Shown one piece after another: positions 16,193 through 25,523 of a DNA stretch of 64,000 bases (its first letter is position 1; each line of letters begins with the position of its first letter). The notes below the pieces were generated by a model that had not been told where the DNA came from, searched no databases, and was given only the letters and a program-made list of their open reading frames with translations. The stretch covers positions 2,156,501 through 2,220,500 of the forward strand of contig NZ_AP026369.1 in the NCBI RefSeq assembly GCF_040436365.1, read 5' to 3'. Made by a program: the position numbers and the translations under genes. The DNA is from Hydrogenimonas sp. SS33. GTDB taxonomy: Bacteria > Campylobacterota > Campylobacteria > Campylobacterales > Hydrogenimonadaceae.

Positions 16193-16990
16193 TTGTTCGA
16201 CGAAAAATATCTGGGACGATACCTTTTTATCTCCATCTTCATTACGGTGGTCGTCGCCGAAGCGCTCATTCTGCTCTATGTCCATCTTGAAAAAGAGCCC
16301 GTCGCCAAGCCGTTACCGAAGCGGTCGGTGGTTCGCGTCCATATCGCCAAAGAACCTGCTCCCGCCGCGAAACCCATACCCAAACCTGCCGCCAAAAAGC
16401 CCGAACCGCTCCCGCCCAAAAAAGTGACACCCCCCAAACCGAAGCCAAAACCCAAACCGAAACCCAAGCCCAGGCCAAAGCCGAAGCCAAAGCCAAAAAA
16501 GAGCGTCGTCAAAAAAGTTCACCACCGCCCAAAGCCGAAGCCCAAACCGAAAGTCACGCCCAAACCCCGACCCAAACCCGAAGCGGCGGAACCGCCTGTT
16601 CGGGAAGTGCAAAAGGCGCCCCCGCAACCGCCCCGGCCCGTAACGCCCACACCCGCGCCGAAGCCTGCGCCGAAAAGGGAGGCTTCCTTGCAGGCCGACG
16701 CCCTGCGCGCACGCTACCTGCAGCGGGTCCGGGAGATGATCGAAGAGAACAAGTACTACCCCCGCATCGCCAAAAAGCTTCGACAAACGGGCCGGGTTGA
16801 GGTACAATTTGGCATCCGAAAAGATGGAAGCGTCTGCTGTATCGAAGTCACCCGGCCCTGCCGGTACCGCAAGCTCAACAAAGCGGCGCGCAGGACCATC
16901 GAAAAGATCGGCCGTTTCGACCCCCTGCCCGATGCGCTCGGGGTTTCGACGCTGAAGATCAGGGTTCCCATCCGCTACAGCCTGAAATAG
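16193..16990 (+). CDS. tonB: TonB energy transducer
   Basis: About 265 residues: a transmembrane anchor (YLFISIFITVVVAEALILLYV), a long Pro/Lys periplasmic linker with runs of PKPKPK, and a C-terminal TonB domain (YYPRIAKKLRQTGRVEVQF, then DGSVCCIEVTRPCRYRKLNKAA, here split). It spans the periplasm to drive outer-membrane receptors, with ExbB and ExbD encoded next. There is no ATG; TTG 16193 fits the promoter better than TTG 16178. An extra CC pair and a third Cys in the C-domain are unusual for TonB. Confidence 0.88.
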   Translation: MFDEKYLGRYLFISIFITVVVAEALILLYVHLEKEPVAKPLPKRSVVRVHIAKEPAPAAKPIPKPAAKKPEPLPPKKVTPPKPKPKPKPKPKPRPKPKPKPKKSVVKKVHHRPKPKPKPKVTPKPRPKPEAAEPPVREVQKAPPQPPRPVTPTPAPKPAPKREASLQADALRARYLQRVREMIEENKYYPRIAKKLRQTGRVEVQFGIRKDGSVCCIEVTRPCRYRKLNKAARRTIEKIGRFDPLPDALGVSTLKIRVPIRYSLK

Positions 16991-16998
16991 GAATTAAA

Positions 16999-17535
16999 AT
17001 GAGTTTGATGCACTATATCGAAGCCGGCGGCGTCATCATGGACATTCTGCTGGCCATGAATACCCTCGGCATCGCCATCATGGCGACCAAAGCGGTCCAG
17101 TTCTGGCTCTATCGGCGCAGGAGAAAAGCCCATGCCGACGCGATCGTCGGGGAGTTCGAAAAGATCGGCGGACAGGACAGGGATACGCTGCTACTCATCA
17201 TAAAAGAGCTGCTTCAAAGCCGCCTCAAACGTCTGGAGAGCGGCATGCCGACCATCAAGATCATCGCCACCACCGCCACCCTCTTCGGACTGCTGGGGAC
17301 CGTCGTCGGCGTTTTGATGGCTTTCGAGGCGATTTCGAAGGTCGGGATGGGCGACCCTTCTATCTTTGCAAAAGGCATCTCCCTGGCGCTGGTGACCACC
17401 GTGGGCGGATTGATCGTCGCCATCATCCATACCGTGGGTTACAACTACCTCGTCGCCTATCTGGATAGAATCGAAGCCGACATCGAGGAGGCGCTGCTTC
17501 TGCACTACTACGGCAGCGGGAAAGGTGAGGCGTGA
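16999..17535 (+). CDS. exbB: ExbB/TolQ-type proton channel subunit
   Basis: A 178-residue MotA/TolQ/ExbB protein: helix at about 10-32, a cytoplasmic loop, then two helices containing TTATLFGLLGTVVGVLMAF and ISLALVTTVGGLIVAI. It forms the inner-membrane motor that energises TonB. Ribosome site agga; the stop overlaps the GTG start of exbD. Confidence 0.92.
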   Translation: MSLMHYIEAGGVIMDILLAMNTLGIAIMATKAVQFWLYRRRRKAHADAIVGEFEKIGGQDRDTLLLIIKELLQSRLKRLESGMPTIKIIATTATLFGLLGTVVGVLMAFEAISKVGMGDPSIFAKGISLALVTTVGGLIVAIIHTVGYNYLVAYLDRIEADIEEALLLHYYGSGKGEA

Positions 17536-17924
17536 GACGGCGCGAATCGCTGACACTGGATATGACGCCGCTGGTCGATGTCGTTTTTTTGCTGCTCATC
17601 TTCTTTCTGGTGACGTCGGTGTTCAAGAAGGAGGAGCTGGCGCTGCTTTTGAACCTGCCCCACGGAAAGGAAGGGGGCAAAATGGTCGAGAAAAAGAGTG
17701 CCGTCATCGAGATGGGCAAAACGCGTATCGCCATGGACGACGAAGTGGTGACCTTCGCGCAGCTGGACGAGAAACTGAGCGGGCTGAAGGACAAAACCAT
17801 GCCCATCGTCGTGCGTATCGACGAGCATGTGGAGTACGGGCGGATTATCAGGCTCTTTGACCTGCTCAAAAAACATGGCCTGGGCAACCTCGCCCTGGTC
17901 GAAAAACCGAAAGGAGGGCAATAA
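17532..17924 (+). CDS. exbD: ExbD/TolR-type motor subunit
   Basis: A 130-residue protein with the ExbD N-terminus (LTLDMTPLVDVVFLLLIFFLV), including the membrane aspartate needed for proton use, then a periplasmic domain. GTG start overlapping exbB as GTGA. Its TAA overlaps the ATG of the following lipoprotein, so all four genes form one operon. Confidence 0.93.
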   Translation: MRRRESLTLDMTPLVDVVFLLLIFFLVTSVFKKEELALLLNLPHGKEGGKMVEKKSAVIEMGKTRIAMDDEVVTFAQLDEKLSGLKDKTMPIVVRIDEHVEYGRIIRLFDLLKKHGLGNLALVEKPKGGQ

Positions 17925-18271
17925 TGCACTATCGGAAAACAAAAACGGCAGTCGCTCTGCTGGCGTTGCTGATGCTCGGCGGATGTACCCAGGAGACCCA
18001 GAACCGGCTGGGCCGGGCGGTGCAGAACTGGACCGGAACCAACGGGGTGCTTGATATCTACGAAGGGGGTAAACTGGTGATGCGTTTCATCGGTATCGAC
18101 AAGCTCACCACCGCCCTGGGTACCACTGACGGAAAACCCCGCAACTACCGATACGGGTATGGGTATCTGGACAAAAACTTCAACTACAAGAAAGACCCGG
18201 GGGAGAAGAAGCTCTATTTCGAAATCAGCAACTTTTCTCCCTATGTTTTCTATGAAAATCCGGAAGATTGA
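17924..18271 (+). CDS. Small lipoprotein at the end of the tonB operon
   Basis: A 115-residue lipoprotein with lipobox LMLGGC. The mature part has VLDIYEGGKLVMRFIGIDKL and a Tyr-rich RYGYGYLD segment, suggesting a small beta-rich domain. It overlaps the exbD stop (TAATG), so it is translated with the Ton motor genes. I do not recognise the family. Confidence 0.75.
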   Translation: MHYRKTKTAVALLALLMLGGCTQETQNRLGRAVQNWTGTNGVLDIYEGGKLVMRFIGIDKLTTALGTTDGKPRNYRYGYGYLDKNFNYKKDPGEKKLYFEISNFSPYVFYENPED

Positions 18272-18276
18272 TTTTC

Positions 18277-18339
18277 GGAAAACGGAAATGGGGAAGCGGA
18301 AAACGGAAATGGGGAAGCGGGAATGGGAATAAGGAATTT
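18277..18339. repeat. Heptamer tract in 21-bp higher-order repeat
   Basis: GGAAAAC, GGAAATG, GGGAAGC is repeated twice exactly (18277-18318), then GGGAATG, GGAATAA and GGAATTT follow. It fills the gap before dapE. Confidence 0.8.
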
Positions 18340-18350
18340 AAAGGATCTGA

Positions 18351-19454
18351 ATGCACCGTTTTGATACGCTGGAACTCTTTGTCAAGCTGCTCTCTTTCCG
18401 TTCGGTGACGCCGGATGACGACGGGGCGCTCACCTTCATCCGCGACTATCTGGGGGATTTCGAAGCGGCGTGGGTCAACAAACTCAACGTCAAGAACCTC
18501 TTTCTCCATAAAAAGTTCGGGGAGGGGCCGCACCTCTGTTTCGCGGGCCATATCGACGTGGTGCCCCCGGGGGACGGCTGGGAGAGCGACCCTTTCGTTC
18601 CGAAGGTGGAGGGCGATGTCATCTATGCCCGCGGGGCGCAGGATATGAAGAGCGGCGTCTGCGCTTTCGTGCAGGCGTGCCGGGATGCCGAAACCTTCAA
18701 CGGCACCCTTTCGCTGCTGCTGACCAGCGACGAAGAGGGGGAGGCGAAGCACGGCACCGTGGAGGTGCTGCGCTACCTGAAGGCGCGTGACTTCCTGCCC
18801 GACTACGCCATCGTCGCCGAGCCCACCTGCGAAAAGGTTTTCGGCGACGCCATCAAGATCGGCCGGCGGGGCTCCATCAACGGCGTCATCGAAAAGGTGG
18901 GGAAACAGGGGCATGCCGCCTACCCGGAAAAGGCGGTCAACCCGATCCACAAGGTGGCCCAGGTCCTGCCCCACATGGCGGGGGTCGACCTGGACGAGGG
19001 GGACGAGTTCTTCGCGCCCAGCAAATTCGTCATCACCGACATCCGCGCCGGTATGGAGGTGACCAACGTGACGCCGGGCAAGCTGAAGATGATGTTCAAT
19101 GTCCGTAACAACACCAAAACGACCAAAGAGGATATCGAAGCCTTCGTCGACCGCTATTTCAAAGAGATGAACTACCTTCTCACCCTCGACCAGTCGGCCA
19201 GCCCCTTCATGACCGACAAAAATTCCCAGATCGTCCGGGCGATTACCGCCTCCATTGAGGAGGTGACGGGCATGACGCCCAAATACTCTACCGCCGGCGG
19301 CACCAGCGACGCCCGCTTTCTGGCCGAATACGGGGTCGACGTGGTGGAGTTCGGTGTCGTCAACGACACGATCCACGCCCCCAATGAGCGAACGACGGTG
19401 AAGGAAGTGGAAAACCTCAAGCGTGTTTTCGACGGGGTCATCTCAGCCTTCTGA
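18351..19454 (+). CDS. dapE: Succinyl-diaminopimelate desuccinylase
   Basis: A 367-residue M20 peptidase-family enzyme of the lysine/meso-diaminopimelate pathway. Metal-site motifs: CFAGHIDVVPPGDGW, YARGAQDMKSG, TSDEEGEAKHGT, and late GGTSDARF and EFGVVNDTIHAPNE. The HAPNE ending is typical of DapE and separates it from other M20 enzymes. Ribosome site aagga. It makes the precursor for lysine and peptidoglycan. Confidence 0.93.
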   Translation: MHRFDTLELFVKLLSFRSVTPDDDGALTFIRDYLGDFEAAWVNKLNVKNLFLHKKFGEGPHLCFAGHIDVVPPGDGWESDPFVPKVEGDVIYARGAQDMKSGVCAFVQACRDAETFNGTLSLLLTSDEEGEAKHGTVEVLRYLKARDFLPDYAIVAEPTCEKVFGDAIKIGRRGSINGVIEKVGKQGHAAYPEKAVNPIHKVAQVLPHMAGVDLDEGDEFFAPSKFVITDIRAGMEVTNVTPGKLKMMFNVRNNTKTTKEDIEAFVDRYFKEMNYLLTLDQSASPFMTDKNSQIVRAITASIEEVTGMTPKYSTAGGTSDARFLAEYGVDVVEFGVVNDTIHAPNERTTVKEVENLKRVFDGVISAF

Positions 19455-19491
19455 CGTTCGTTGGGTAAGATAGTTTAAAAAGGATAGATGT

Positions 19492-19911
19492 ATGATGAAG
19501 AAACTGATTTTGCTGTTGCTCAGTGTAGGACTCCTGATGGCGGAGGTGGAGTGGCGTCCCTCCTACGACCAGGCCCAGGCGGAGGCGAAAAAGGCACAGA
19601 GGCCGATACTGGTTCTGCTGGTTTCGCATACCTGCCACTGGTGCCGGAAGCTGGAGAACCGCACGCTGCAAAACCCCGAAGTGGTCGAGTTCATCAACAC
19701 CCATTTCGTCCCCGTCCTCGTCTACCGTGAGGATGGCGGCTATCCCGACACCATCCACTCCTCCCTCGTCCCGACCACCTTCTACCTGACGCCGGAGGGG
19801 AAATATCTGCTCAATCCCAAGCGGACGATGGGCTACATGGAGCCGATGGATTATATGTCCGACATGAAACTGGCACTCAAAAAGTTCAATACTCACCGAG
19901 CTCCGCATTGA
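19492..19911 (+). CDS. Exported thioredoxin-fold protein
   Basis: A 139-residue protein: signal (LILLLLSVGLLMA), then a thioredoxin-like domain with CHWC in VSHTCHWCRKLENRT and cis-proline region VPTTFYL. Probably a periplasmic thiol-disulfide protein related to the DUF255/thioredoxin_7 group. Its 3' end overlaps the converging kinase/GNAT gene by 26 bp. Confidence 0.82.
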   Translation: MMKKLILLLLSVGLLMAEVEWRPSYDQAQAEAKKAQRPILVLLVSHTCHWCRKLENRTLQNPEVVEFINTHFVPVLVYREDGGYPDTIHSSLVPTTFYLTPEGKYLLNPKRTMGYMEPMDYMSDMKLALKKFNTHRAPH

Positions 19912-21337
19912 TCTTCTGCAGCAGTTCGCTGCAGAAACCGGAGTGGCAGACGATCTCTTTCGTCTCCACATTGTCGCTGTTGGGCATCTGCATCCGCAGG
20001 TAGTCGTCCCGGCCTTTGCGGTAGAAGAGCACGCCGCTGAAGACGAACCCCTCCTCCTTCAACACCTCCACCGCATCGTCGATATGGCTGCATGCCGAGA
20101 GGTTGATGTCGGCGAAAATCATATCGACATGTTTCTTGTAGAGGGTGTGGAGAGTGTGGCGCATGGCGTGGGTGAAGTCGCTTCCGATCCTGTCGACGAT
20201 GAGGGTGCCGCTCTGAGTGTAGGGGCTCAGGTCGTAGCCGATGCGGCTCTCTCCCGTCGGCGGCGCGGCATCAGGCTCCAGCGGCAGGACGGCGAGGTGC
20301 GCGTTGACGTAGATGTCCTCGACGAGCTCCCGGTAGCGGGAGGGCAGGTAAATCGCCCTCTCTTTGACGCCGTTGAGGATTTTGTAGCCGATGAGTACGG
20401 CGGCCCGTTTGTCGGTCCTGACGGCGTTGGGGTCGGTCAGGGAGACGGTGTTGGGGACGATGCCCAGCAGCAGGGCGCTCTCCCCGAAACCGTGCCGAAG
20501 GTTGGCCCGCTGGCTGAAGGGGTGGAGCATCAGCGCTTCGCCGAAGATGGCGTCGAGTTTCAACTCTTTCGCCTTCTGCTGGACGCGGTCGAGCATGGCG
20601 TTCATGATCCCCTTGCCCTTGTAGTCGGGGTGCACCACCGCCACGCCGATTTCGGCGATGTTGGCGTCGGGTATCCGGATGAGGGCGAAATGGCCGACGA
20701 TCTCCCCCTCCCTCGTCTGCGCCACGACGGAGGCGATCTCCCCCTCTTCGTTCAGCTCTCTGATCTTTCTCGGGTAGTAGAAGAGGGATTTGAAATAGCT
20801 GTAGGTATAGTTGTTGTAGATGAGCCGGCTGATCGCCTCTTCGTCCCCGCACTCGAAATCGCGGATCTGGATGGAGGCGGGTTTGAGGGAGGCGGGCGAT
20901 TCGTCCTCCAGGTCGGAGTAGGGCCGGTAGACCACATTTTCGAAGTCCATCGGGTGCGATTTGAAAATGGTGAAGGATTTTCCCTGCTTGCCCAGGTTGG
21001 AGAAGCGCAGCTCGTCCACATAGTCGGCGATCTGTTTCAGCCCCCCTTCCCGTTCGGAAGCCATATACCTTTCGAAATCGAAGGGGAGCCCCATGTCGTG
21101 GACGCTGACCCGGATACCGTGGGGCTGGAGCTGAATATCGACGTCGATGGGCCCCTGCATCCCCTTCGGGTAGGCGTGGCGGATGGCGTTGAAGAGAAGT
21201 TCCCGGCTCGCCGTAACGATGTCGGCGATGTCGTCGTTTCCGATTTCGGCGAGCTGGGCCGCATCGCGTATCACCCCCACCGCCAGGTTCAGGTAGCGGA
21301 TGTCGTTGGGAATGGTGACGGTGACATTGTGCTCCAT
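19886..21337 (-). CDS. RsbW-like ATP-binding domain fused to GNAT acetyltransferase
   Basis: A 483-residue fusion. Residues 1-140 form an HATPase domain of the anti-sigma-factor kinase type: N-box ASRELLFNAIRHAYP and G-box DMGLPFD. Residues about 165-310 form a GNAT domain with IGVAVVHPDYKGKGIMNAM as the acetyl-CoA loop. The C-terminal part (about 330-483) looks alpha/beta and is not recognised. It probably couples a stress or signalling input to acetyl transfer; the substrate is unknown. Converges on the thioredoxin-like gene. Confidence 0.8.
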   Translation of the reverse strand: MEHNVTVTIPNDIRYLNLAVGVIRDAAQLAEIGNDDIADIVTASRELLFNAIRHAYPKGMQGPIDVDIQLQPHGIRVSVHDMGLPFDFERYMASEREGGLKQIADYVDELRFSNLGKQGKSFTIFKSHPMDFENVVYRPYSDLEDESPASLKPASIQIRDFECGDEEAISRLIYNNYTYSYFKSLFYYPRKIRELNEEGEIASVVAQTREGEIVGHFALIRIPDANIAEIGVAVVHPDYKGKGIMNAMLDRVQQKAKELKLDAIFGEALMLHPFSQRANLRHGFGESALLLGIVPNTVSLTDPNAVRTDKRAAVLIGYKILNGVKERAIYLPSRYRELVEDIYVNAHLAVLPLEPDAAPPTGESRIGYDLSPYTQSGTLIVDRIGSDFTHAMRHTLHTLYKKHVDMIFADINLSACSHIDDAVEVLKEEGFVFSGVLFYRKGRDDYLRMQMPNSDNVETKEIVCHSGFCSELLQKINAELGEY

Positions 21338-21345
21338 GCCGCCCC

Positions 21346-22554
21346 CTATGACCCTCTTTTTTTCCGCTGCATCTCCTCCAGGGCCCGCAGGGCGCCGAGG
21401 GAGAGGATCTTCATGCCGATGGCCAGGGCATCGTCGTCCACGTCGAAGCGGGTGTTGTGCTGGGGCACGCAGGTTCCCTTCTCTTCGTTGCAGACCCCCA
21501 GACGGAAGAAGGCGCCGGGGACGAGCTGGAGATAGCGGGAGAAGTCTTCGCCCCCCATCACCGGGTCCACCAGGTCCACGAGCCCCTCTTTGCCCACCAC
21601 CTCTTGGGCCGCTGCTTTGACGATGTCGACCATGTGGTCGTTGTTGGTCAGCTCCGGCGGGCCGAACTGGTAGTTGAAGTGGTATTTGGCGTCCATGGCG
21701 GCGCAGATCCCTTTGATGGTGGTCTCCATCATTTCGGGAATCTTTTTGCGGACCGATTCGTTGACGGTGCGCACCGTGCCGGCAACGGTGACGAAGTCGC
21801 AGATGATGTTGGGCGCGTTGCCCCCTTCTATCTTGCCCATGGAGATGACGGCGGGGTGGAGCGGGTCGATGCGGCGGCTGACGATGTGGTTGAGTGAGTT
21901 GATGACCATCGCCGCCACCAGCACCGCGTCGATCCCCTCGTGGGGCCGTGCGCCGTGGGCGGTCTTGCCGTAGATGTCGAAGCTGAAGGTATCGGCTGAG
22001 GCCATCATCACTCCGTACTTGTAGCCGATCTGCCCGGTACGGAGGTAGGGGTAGACATGCAGGCCAAAGATGGCGGAGACCCCCTCCAGCGCCCCGTCGG
22101 CGATCATCTGTTCGCTGCCGCCGATCAGCACCTCCTCGGAGGGCTGGAAGATGATGCGCACATTGCCCGGCAGTTTCTCTTTGTGGCGGTTGAGGGCCAG
22201 GGCGGTCCCCAGGGCGATGGCGGTGTGGGCGTCGTGGCCGCAGGCATGCATGATTCCTTTTTTCTTCGAAGCGTAGGGTTTGTCGCTGTTTTCGGGCATC
22301 GGCAGGGCGTCCATGTCCCCCCGTATCGCCACCGTGGGCAGGGAAGGGTCTTTGACGATGTCGGCGACGAGGCCGTAGTGCCCTTCGAAAGTTTTGAAGG
22401 GGATCCCCTCGGCCTCCAGGATGGAGCGGATCAGAAGGTTGGTCTCCATCTCCTCTCCCGAAAGCTCCGGGTTTTGGTGGATTTCGTGCCGTATCTGCAC
22501 GACCCTCTCGTCGATGGTGTCGATCTCCCGTTTGACTGCTTCGTGAAGATTCAT
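21346..22554 (-). CDS. M20 family amidohydrolase
   Basis: A 402-residue M20D enzyme of the N-acyl-amino-acid or hippurate hydrolase group. Metal-binding motifs: AIRGDMDALPM, MHACGHDAHTA, QPSEEVLIGGSEQM, GLHVYP, and MGGEDFSRY near the end. It removes acyl groups from amino acids; the exact substrate cannot be read from sequence. Strong ribosome site (aaggagga) and a minus-strand TATAAT upstream. The gene lies 8 bp upstream of the kinase/GNAT fusion and may be in one transcript with it. Confidence 0.9.
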   Translation of the reverse strand: MNLHEAVKREIDTIDERVVQIRHEIHQNPELSGEEMETNLLIRSILEAEGIPFKTFEGHYGLVADIVKDPSLPTVAIRGDMDALPMPENSDKPYASKKKGIMHACGHDAHTAIALGTALALNRHKEKLPGNVRIIFQPSEEVLIGGSEQMIADGALEGVSAIFGLHVYPYLRTGQIGYKYGVMMASADTFSFDIYGKTAHGARPHEGIDAVLVAAMVINSLNHIVSRRIDPLHPAVISMGKIEGGNAPNIICDFVTVAGTVRTVNESVRKKIPEMMETTIKGICAAMDAKYHFNYQFGPPELTNNDHMVDIVKAAAQEVVGKEGLVDLVDPVMGGEDFSRYLQLVPGAFFRLGVCNEEKGTCVPQHNTRFDVDDDALAIGMKILSLGALRALEEMQRKKRGS

Positions 22555-22637
22555 TTTCTCCTCCTTACGGACCTTTTACCCATTATATTACAACCACTCT
22601 TGGAAAGGTTTCAAGCAGAGGATATTTTCGGATTCGA

Positions 22638-22643
22638 TATAAT
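22638..22643 (+). promoter_or_regulatory. -10 box for the LHPP-like phosphatase
   Basis: TATAAT lies 28 bases upstream of the ATG at 22672, with an aaggaggtg ribosome site between. Confidence 0.5.
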
Positions 22644-22671
22644 AAAAGATAATGCGACAAGGAGGTGTTCC

Positions 22672-23466
22672 ATGGCGAAAATCGAAGGATTGCTTTTCGA
22701 CCTCTCCGGCGTCCTCTATGAGGGAGAGCGCCCCGTTCCCGGCGCCGTGGAAGCGTTGGAGGCGCTCAAAAAGCGCTACCCGATGCGCTTTATCACCAAC
22801 ACGACCCGCAAAACGCCCCGAAAAGTGTGGGAAAAGCTGGAGGGTATGGGGTTCGATGTAGCCCCGGAGGCCGTTTTCACGGCTCTCGATGCCGCCAGGC
22901 GCACGTTGGAAACAAGAGGGGCGAAGGGGCGTTTTCTCGTCTACCGGGACGTGGCGGCGTGGTTCGACGACCTCCGTTCCGATCGGCCCGACTATGTGGT
23001 CGTCGCCGACGCCTACGACGACTTCACCTACCAAAACCTCAATGCCGCGTTCAGGGACCTGATGGCCGGTGCGAAACTGATGGCCGTGGCGAAGAACCGC
23101 TACTTCAAGGATGCCGACGGGGATTTAAGCCTCGATGCGGGAGGGTTCGTTACGCTGCTGGAGTTCGCCTCCGGGCAGAGCGCCGAGATCGTGGGCAAGC
23201 CGGCGGCCCCCTTTTTCCGGGAAGCGGCCGCCTCCATGAGGGTCGACCCCGCCCACGTGCTGATGGTCGGTGACGATATCGAAAGCGACATAGCGGGCGC
23301 CCAGCGGGCGGGGATGCGGGCGTGCCTGGTCAAGACCGGCAAATTCCGCTCCGAAGACTTGAAACGGGAGATCCGCCCCGACTATCTCATCGGTTCCGTC
23401 GCCGAACTTCCGGAACTGCTGGAGCGCCTCGCCGCGGAAACGTCGCCCCGCTTCCCGTCCACGTAG
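22672..23466 (+). CDS. LHPP-like HAD phosphatase
   Basis: A 264-residue HAD hydrolase. Motif I is FDLSGVLYEG, where Ser replaces the usual second Asp; this is normal in the LHPP/HDHD2 branch. Motif II ITNTTRK, and the C-terminal MVGDDIESDIAGAQRAGMRA followed by VKTGKFR match LHPP closely. It should cleave small phosphate esters or phospho-amino acids. ATG 22672 has a strong aaggagg site. Its last 85 bp overlap the converging RND gene, which is unusually long. Confidence 0.88.
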   Translation: MAKIEGLLFDLSGVLYEGERPVPGAVEALEALKKRYPMRFITNTTRKTPRKVWEKLEGMGFDVAPEAVFTALDAARRTLETRGAKGRFLVYRDVAAWFDDLRSDRPDYVVVADAYDDFTYQNLNAAFRDLMAGAKLMAVAKNRYFKDADGDLSLDAGGFVTLLEFASGQSAEIVGKPAAPFFREAAASMRVDPAHVLMVGDDIESDIAGAQRAGMRACLVKTGKFRSEDLKREIRPDYLIGSVAELPELLERLAAETSPRFPST

Positions 23467-25523
23467 AGCAGCAGCACCGGCAGCAGGAAGATGTCGACCG
23501 CAAGGGAGATGAGTATGAGCAAGGCGGCATCAAGCCCCACATGGGAGAGGGTGGAGAGCGGGTAGAACGACAGAATGGCGAAGAAAAGCGCCAGCATGCC
23601 GTTGACGATGAGAACGGGAATGCCATAGTAGAAGAAGATCTTCTCCAGCGTGGTACGGCGGTCGTAGCACTGGACGTTGCGCCCCTGGATATATTTGTAG
23701 GAGAAGTGGATCGTCGCATCACTGGCGAGTCCCAGGGTGATGGTGGCGGCGATGAGAAGTTCGATGGAGACGGGAATGCCCAGAAGGGTCATGAAAAAGG
23801 CGAACCAGACAAGAGGGACCGCATTGACGGCGACGGAGATGAAAAAGAGGACGATTTTTTTCGAAAGCAGGTAGAGGACGAGGCCGATGATCAGCAGGGC
23901 TGTGAGAATCGAGAGGCCGAGGATCCGGATGTCGTCCATCTTTGCCGCATAGACAAGGGAGGAGAGGTCGACGAAACGCAGGTGTGTCGACGCGTAGGGG
24001 TGGCTTCGTATCCAGCGGATGAGGTCGCTTTTTCTCGCTTCCGGCTTGAGATAGATGCGGATGTACCCCCGGGACCCGTCATAGAGGTCCGACGCCTGGA
24101 AAAGGTCGAGATAGAAGAGGGCGTTGCCCAGGTGGATCTCGTCGGCGGGGCTCTTTTCGGTTTCGAGAATCTTCCGGACGGCGGCATCCACCGATTCGAT
24201 CTTTTCGATCGACCCGGAAAAACGTTTTTCCAGCGCTCCCTCGAAGCGGCGCAGGGCACGGTAGGTGTCGGGCGTGAGCTCCTCCAGGGGCATCGACAGA
24301 ACGAGGGTGCGGTCCTCCTGGGAAGGCTCCACCACCGGAAGCATGCGCAGGTGGTGGAAGAGCAGGGCGACGAGGAGGGCGCCGACGGTAGCGGCGGCGA
24401 AAAGGCGGAGGTATTTCGGTTCATGGTGGATCTCATTGTCGGCCAGCCAGTGGGAGAAGCGGTCGAAGGGGACTTTCGCGTTGCGGATGGAGAAGAAAGA
24501 GAGCAGGGCCGGCACGAAGGTCACGCTGACGAGAAAACCGATGAAGGAGCCGAGCAGGGCGAAAGCGCCGATGTGGCGCAGTACCGGTAGATCGATGAAG
24601 AGGAGCGACCCCAGTCCGGCCGCCGTGACGACGGAGGTCCAGAAGGCGGGGACGATGTTGCGTTCGATCGCTTTGACGACCGAAGCGGCGGAATCGTTTT
24701 TCCACTGGGAGACGTGCCACCGGTAGTAAAAATAGAGCATATCCATCAGGACAATGGCCAGTGTCAGCAAAATGACGGCGATATGGGCCTCTTTGACACC
24801 GAAAAGCAGCCGTGACAGAGCCAGTGTCAGCAGCAGGGAGAGCCCCCCCGACGCCAGCGCCACCGCCACAGGGATCCAGGAACGGAAGAGAAGCCCCAGA
24901 ATCAGAGTGACGAGCAGAAGACCCGTGGCAAAGAGCAGCTTCTCTCCCGATGATCCGGTTCCCGTTTTGAGCTCTTTTTCCACGAATCTTTCAAATGAGG
25001 TTTCGGCCCCGGCATCGGGTAGGGTGACGTAGAGGTAGGTTTCCCTGCCCGTCGCGTCGAAATAGGGGGCGAAGGCGGCCGGGTCTTTGCGCATTGCCTT
25101 TTTCAGAGCCTTTGCGGAGCCGGGCCTGGTGAGTTCGAGCATTCTCTCCTCCGCATTGGGCCCCCGTTGCGAAGCGGATTCGACATCGAGGAGGGAGCGG
25201 ATGCCCTCCACCTCCGGCCGTGCGGCGAGGATGTCGTGGAGCCGCTTCAGTTTTCGGAAGGCTTCGTCGTCGATACGGCCGCTGTCGAAAGGGACGGCGA
25301 GTCGCAGAAGAACTTTCGCCCGGACTCCGTCGCTGCGGTTTTTTTCGAACTCGCGGCTCTTTTCGACCCAGATGGTCGCGTCGCTGGACATGAGACGGGG
25401 TTTGGGAAGAGAGAGGGCGGCGAGGGTGAGGGCCAGTGTCAGCAGCAGGATCGCCCACCGATGTTTCAGCAGGGCTTCGGCGTATCGGACGGCGATATCG
25501 CGGTTCTTTTTCGCAGTGGTCAT
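23382..25523 (-). CDS. RND/MMPL family exporter (operon 1)
   Basis: A 713-residue exporter of the COG1033 type. There are two repeated units, each with a leading helix, a periplasmic domain and a bundle of about five helices (around 205-345 and 555-690). SDATIHFSYKY near residue 640 is typical of the second bundle. Such proteins export lipids or hydrophobic compounds using proton force. Its ATG overlaps the stop of the thioredoxin-fold gene (ATGA). The operon promoter carries the same operator-like sequence as the second RND operon at 50662-53858. Confidence 0.87.
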   Translation of the reverse strand: MTTAKKNRDIAVRYAEALLKHRWAILLLTLALTLAALSLPKPRLMSSDATIWVEKSREFEKNRSDGVRAKVLLRLAVPFDSGRIDDEAFRKLKRLHDILAARPEVEGIRSLLDVESASQRGPNAEERMLELTRPGSAKALKKAMRKDPAAFAPYFDATGRETYLYVTLPDAGAETSFERFVEKELKTGTGSSGEKLLFATGLLLVTLILGLLFRSWIPVAVALASGGLSLLLTLALSRLLFGVKEAHIAVILLTLAIVLMDMLYFYYRWHVSQWKNDSAASVVKAIERNIVPAFWTSVVTAAGLGSLLFIDLPVLRHIGAFALLGSFIGFLVSVTFVPALLSFFSIRNAKVPFDRFSHWLADNEIHHEPKYLRLFAAATVGALLVALLFHHLRMLPVVEPSQEDRTLVLSMPLEELTPDTYRALRRFEGALEKRFSGSIEKIESVDAAVRKILETEKSPADEIHLGNALFYLDLFQASDLYDGSRGYIRIYLKPEARKSDLIRWIRSHPYASTHLRFVDLSSLVYAAKMDDIRILGLSILTALLIIGLVLYLLSKKIVLFFISVAVNAVPLVWFAFFMTLLGIPVSIELLIAATITLGLASDATIHFSYKYIQGRNVQCYDRRTTLEKIFFYYGIPVLIVNGMLALFFAILSFYPLSTLSHVGLDAALLILISLAVDIFLLPVLLLYVDGKRGDVSAARRSSSSGSSATEPMR

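Noticed and set aside
16430-16500. DNA repeat of unknown nature in tonB
   Set aside because: It is the coding sequence of the normal Pro/Lys linker of TonB.
22057-22671. Long N-terminal extension of the LHPP-like phosphatase
   Set aside because: It runs antisense to the M20 gene; ATG 22672 has a strong ribosome site and begins at the family start.
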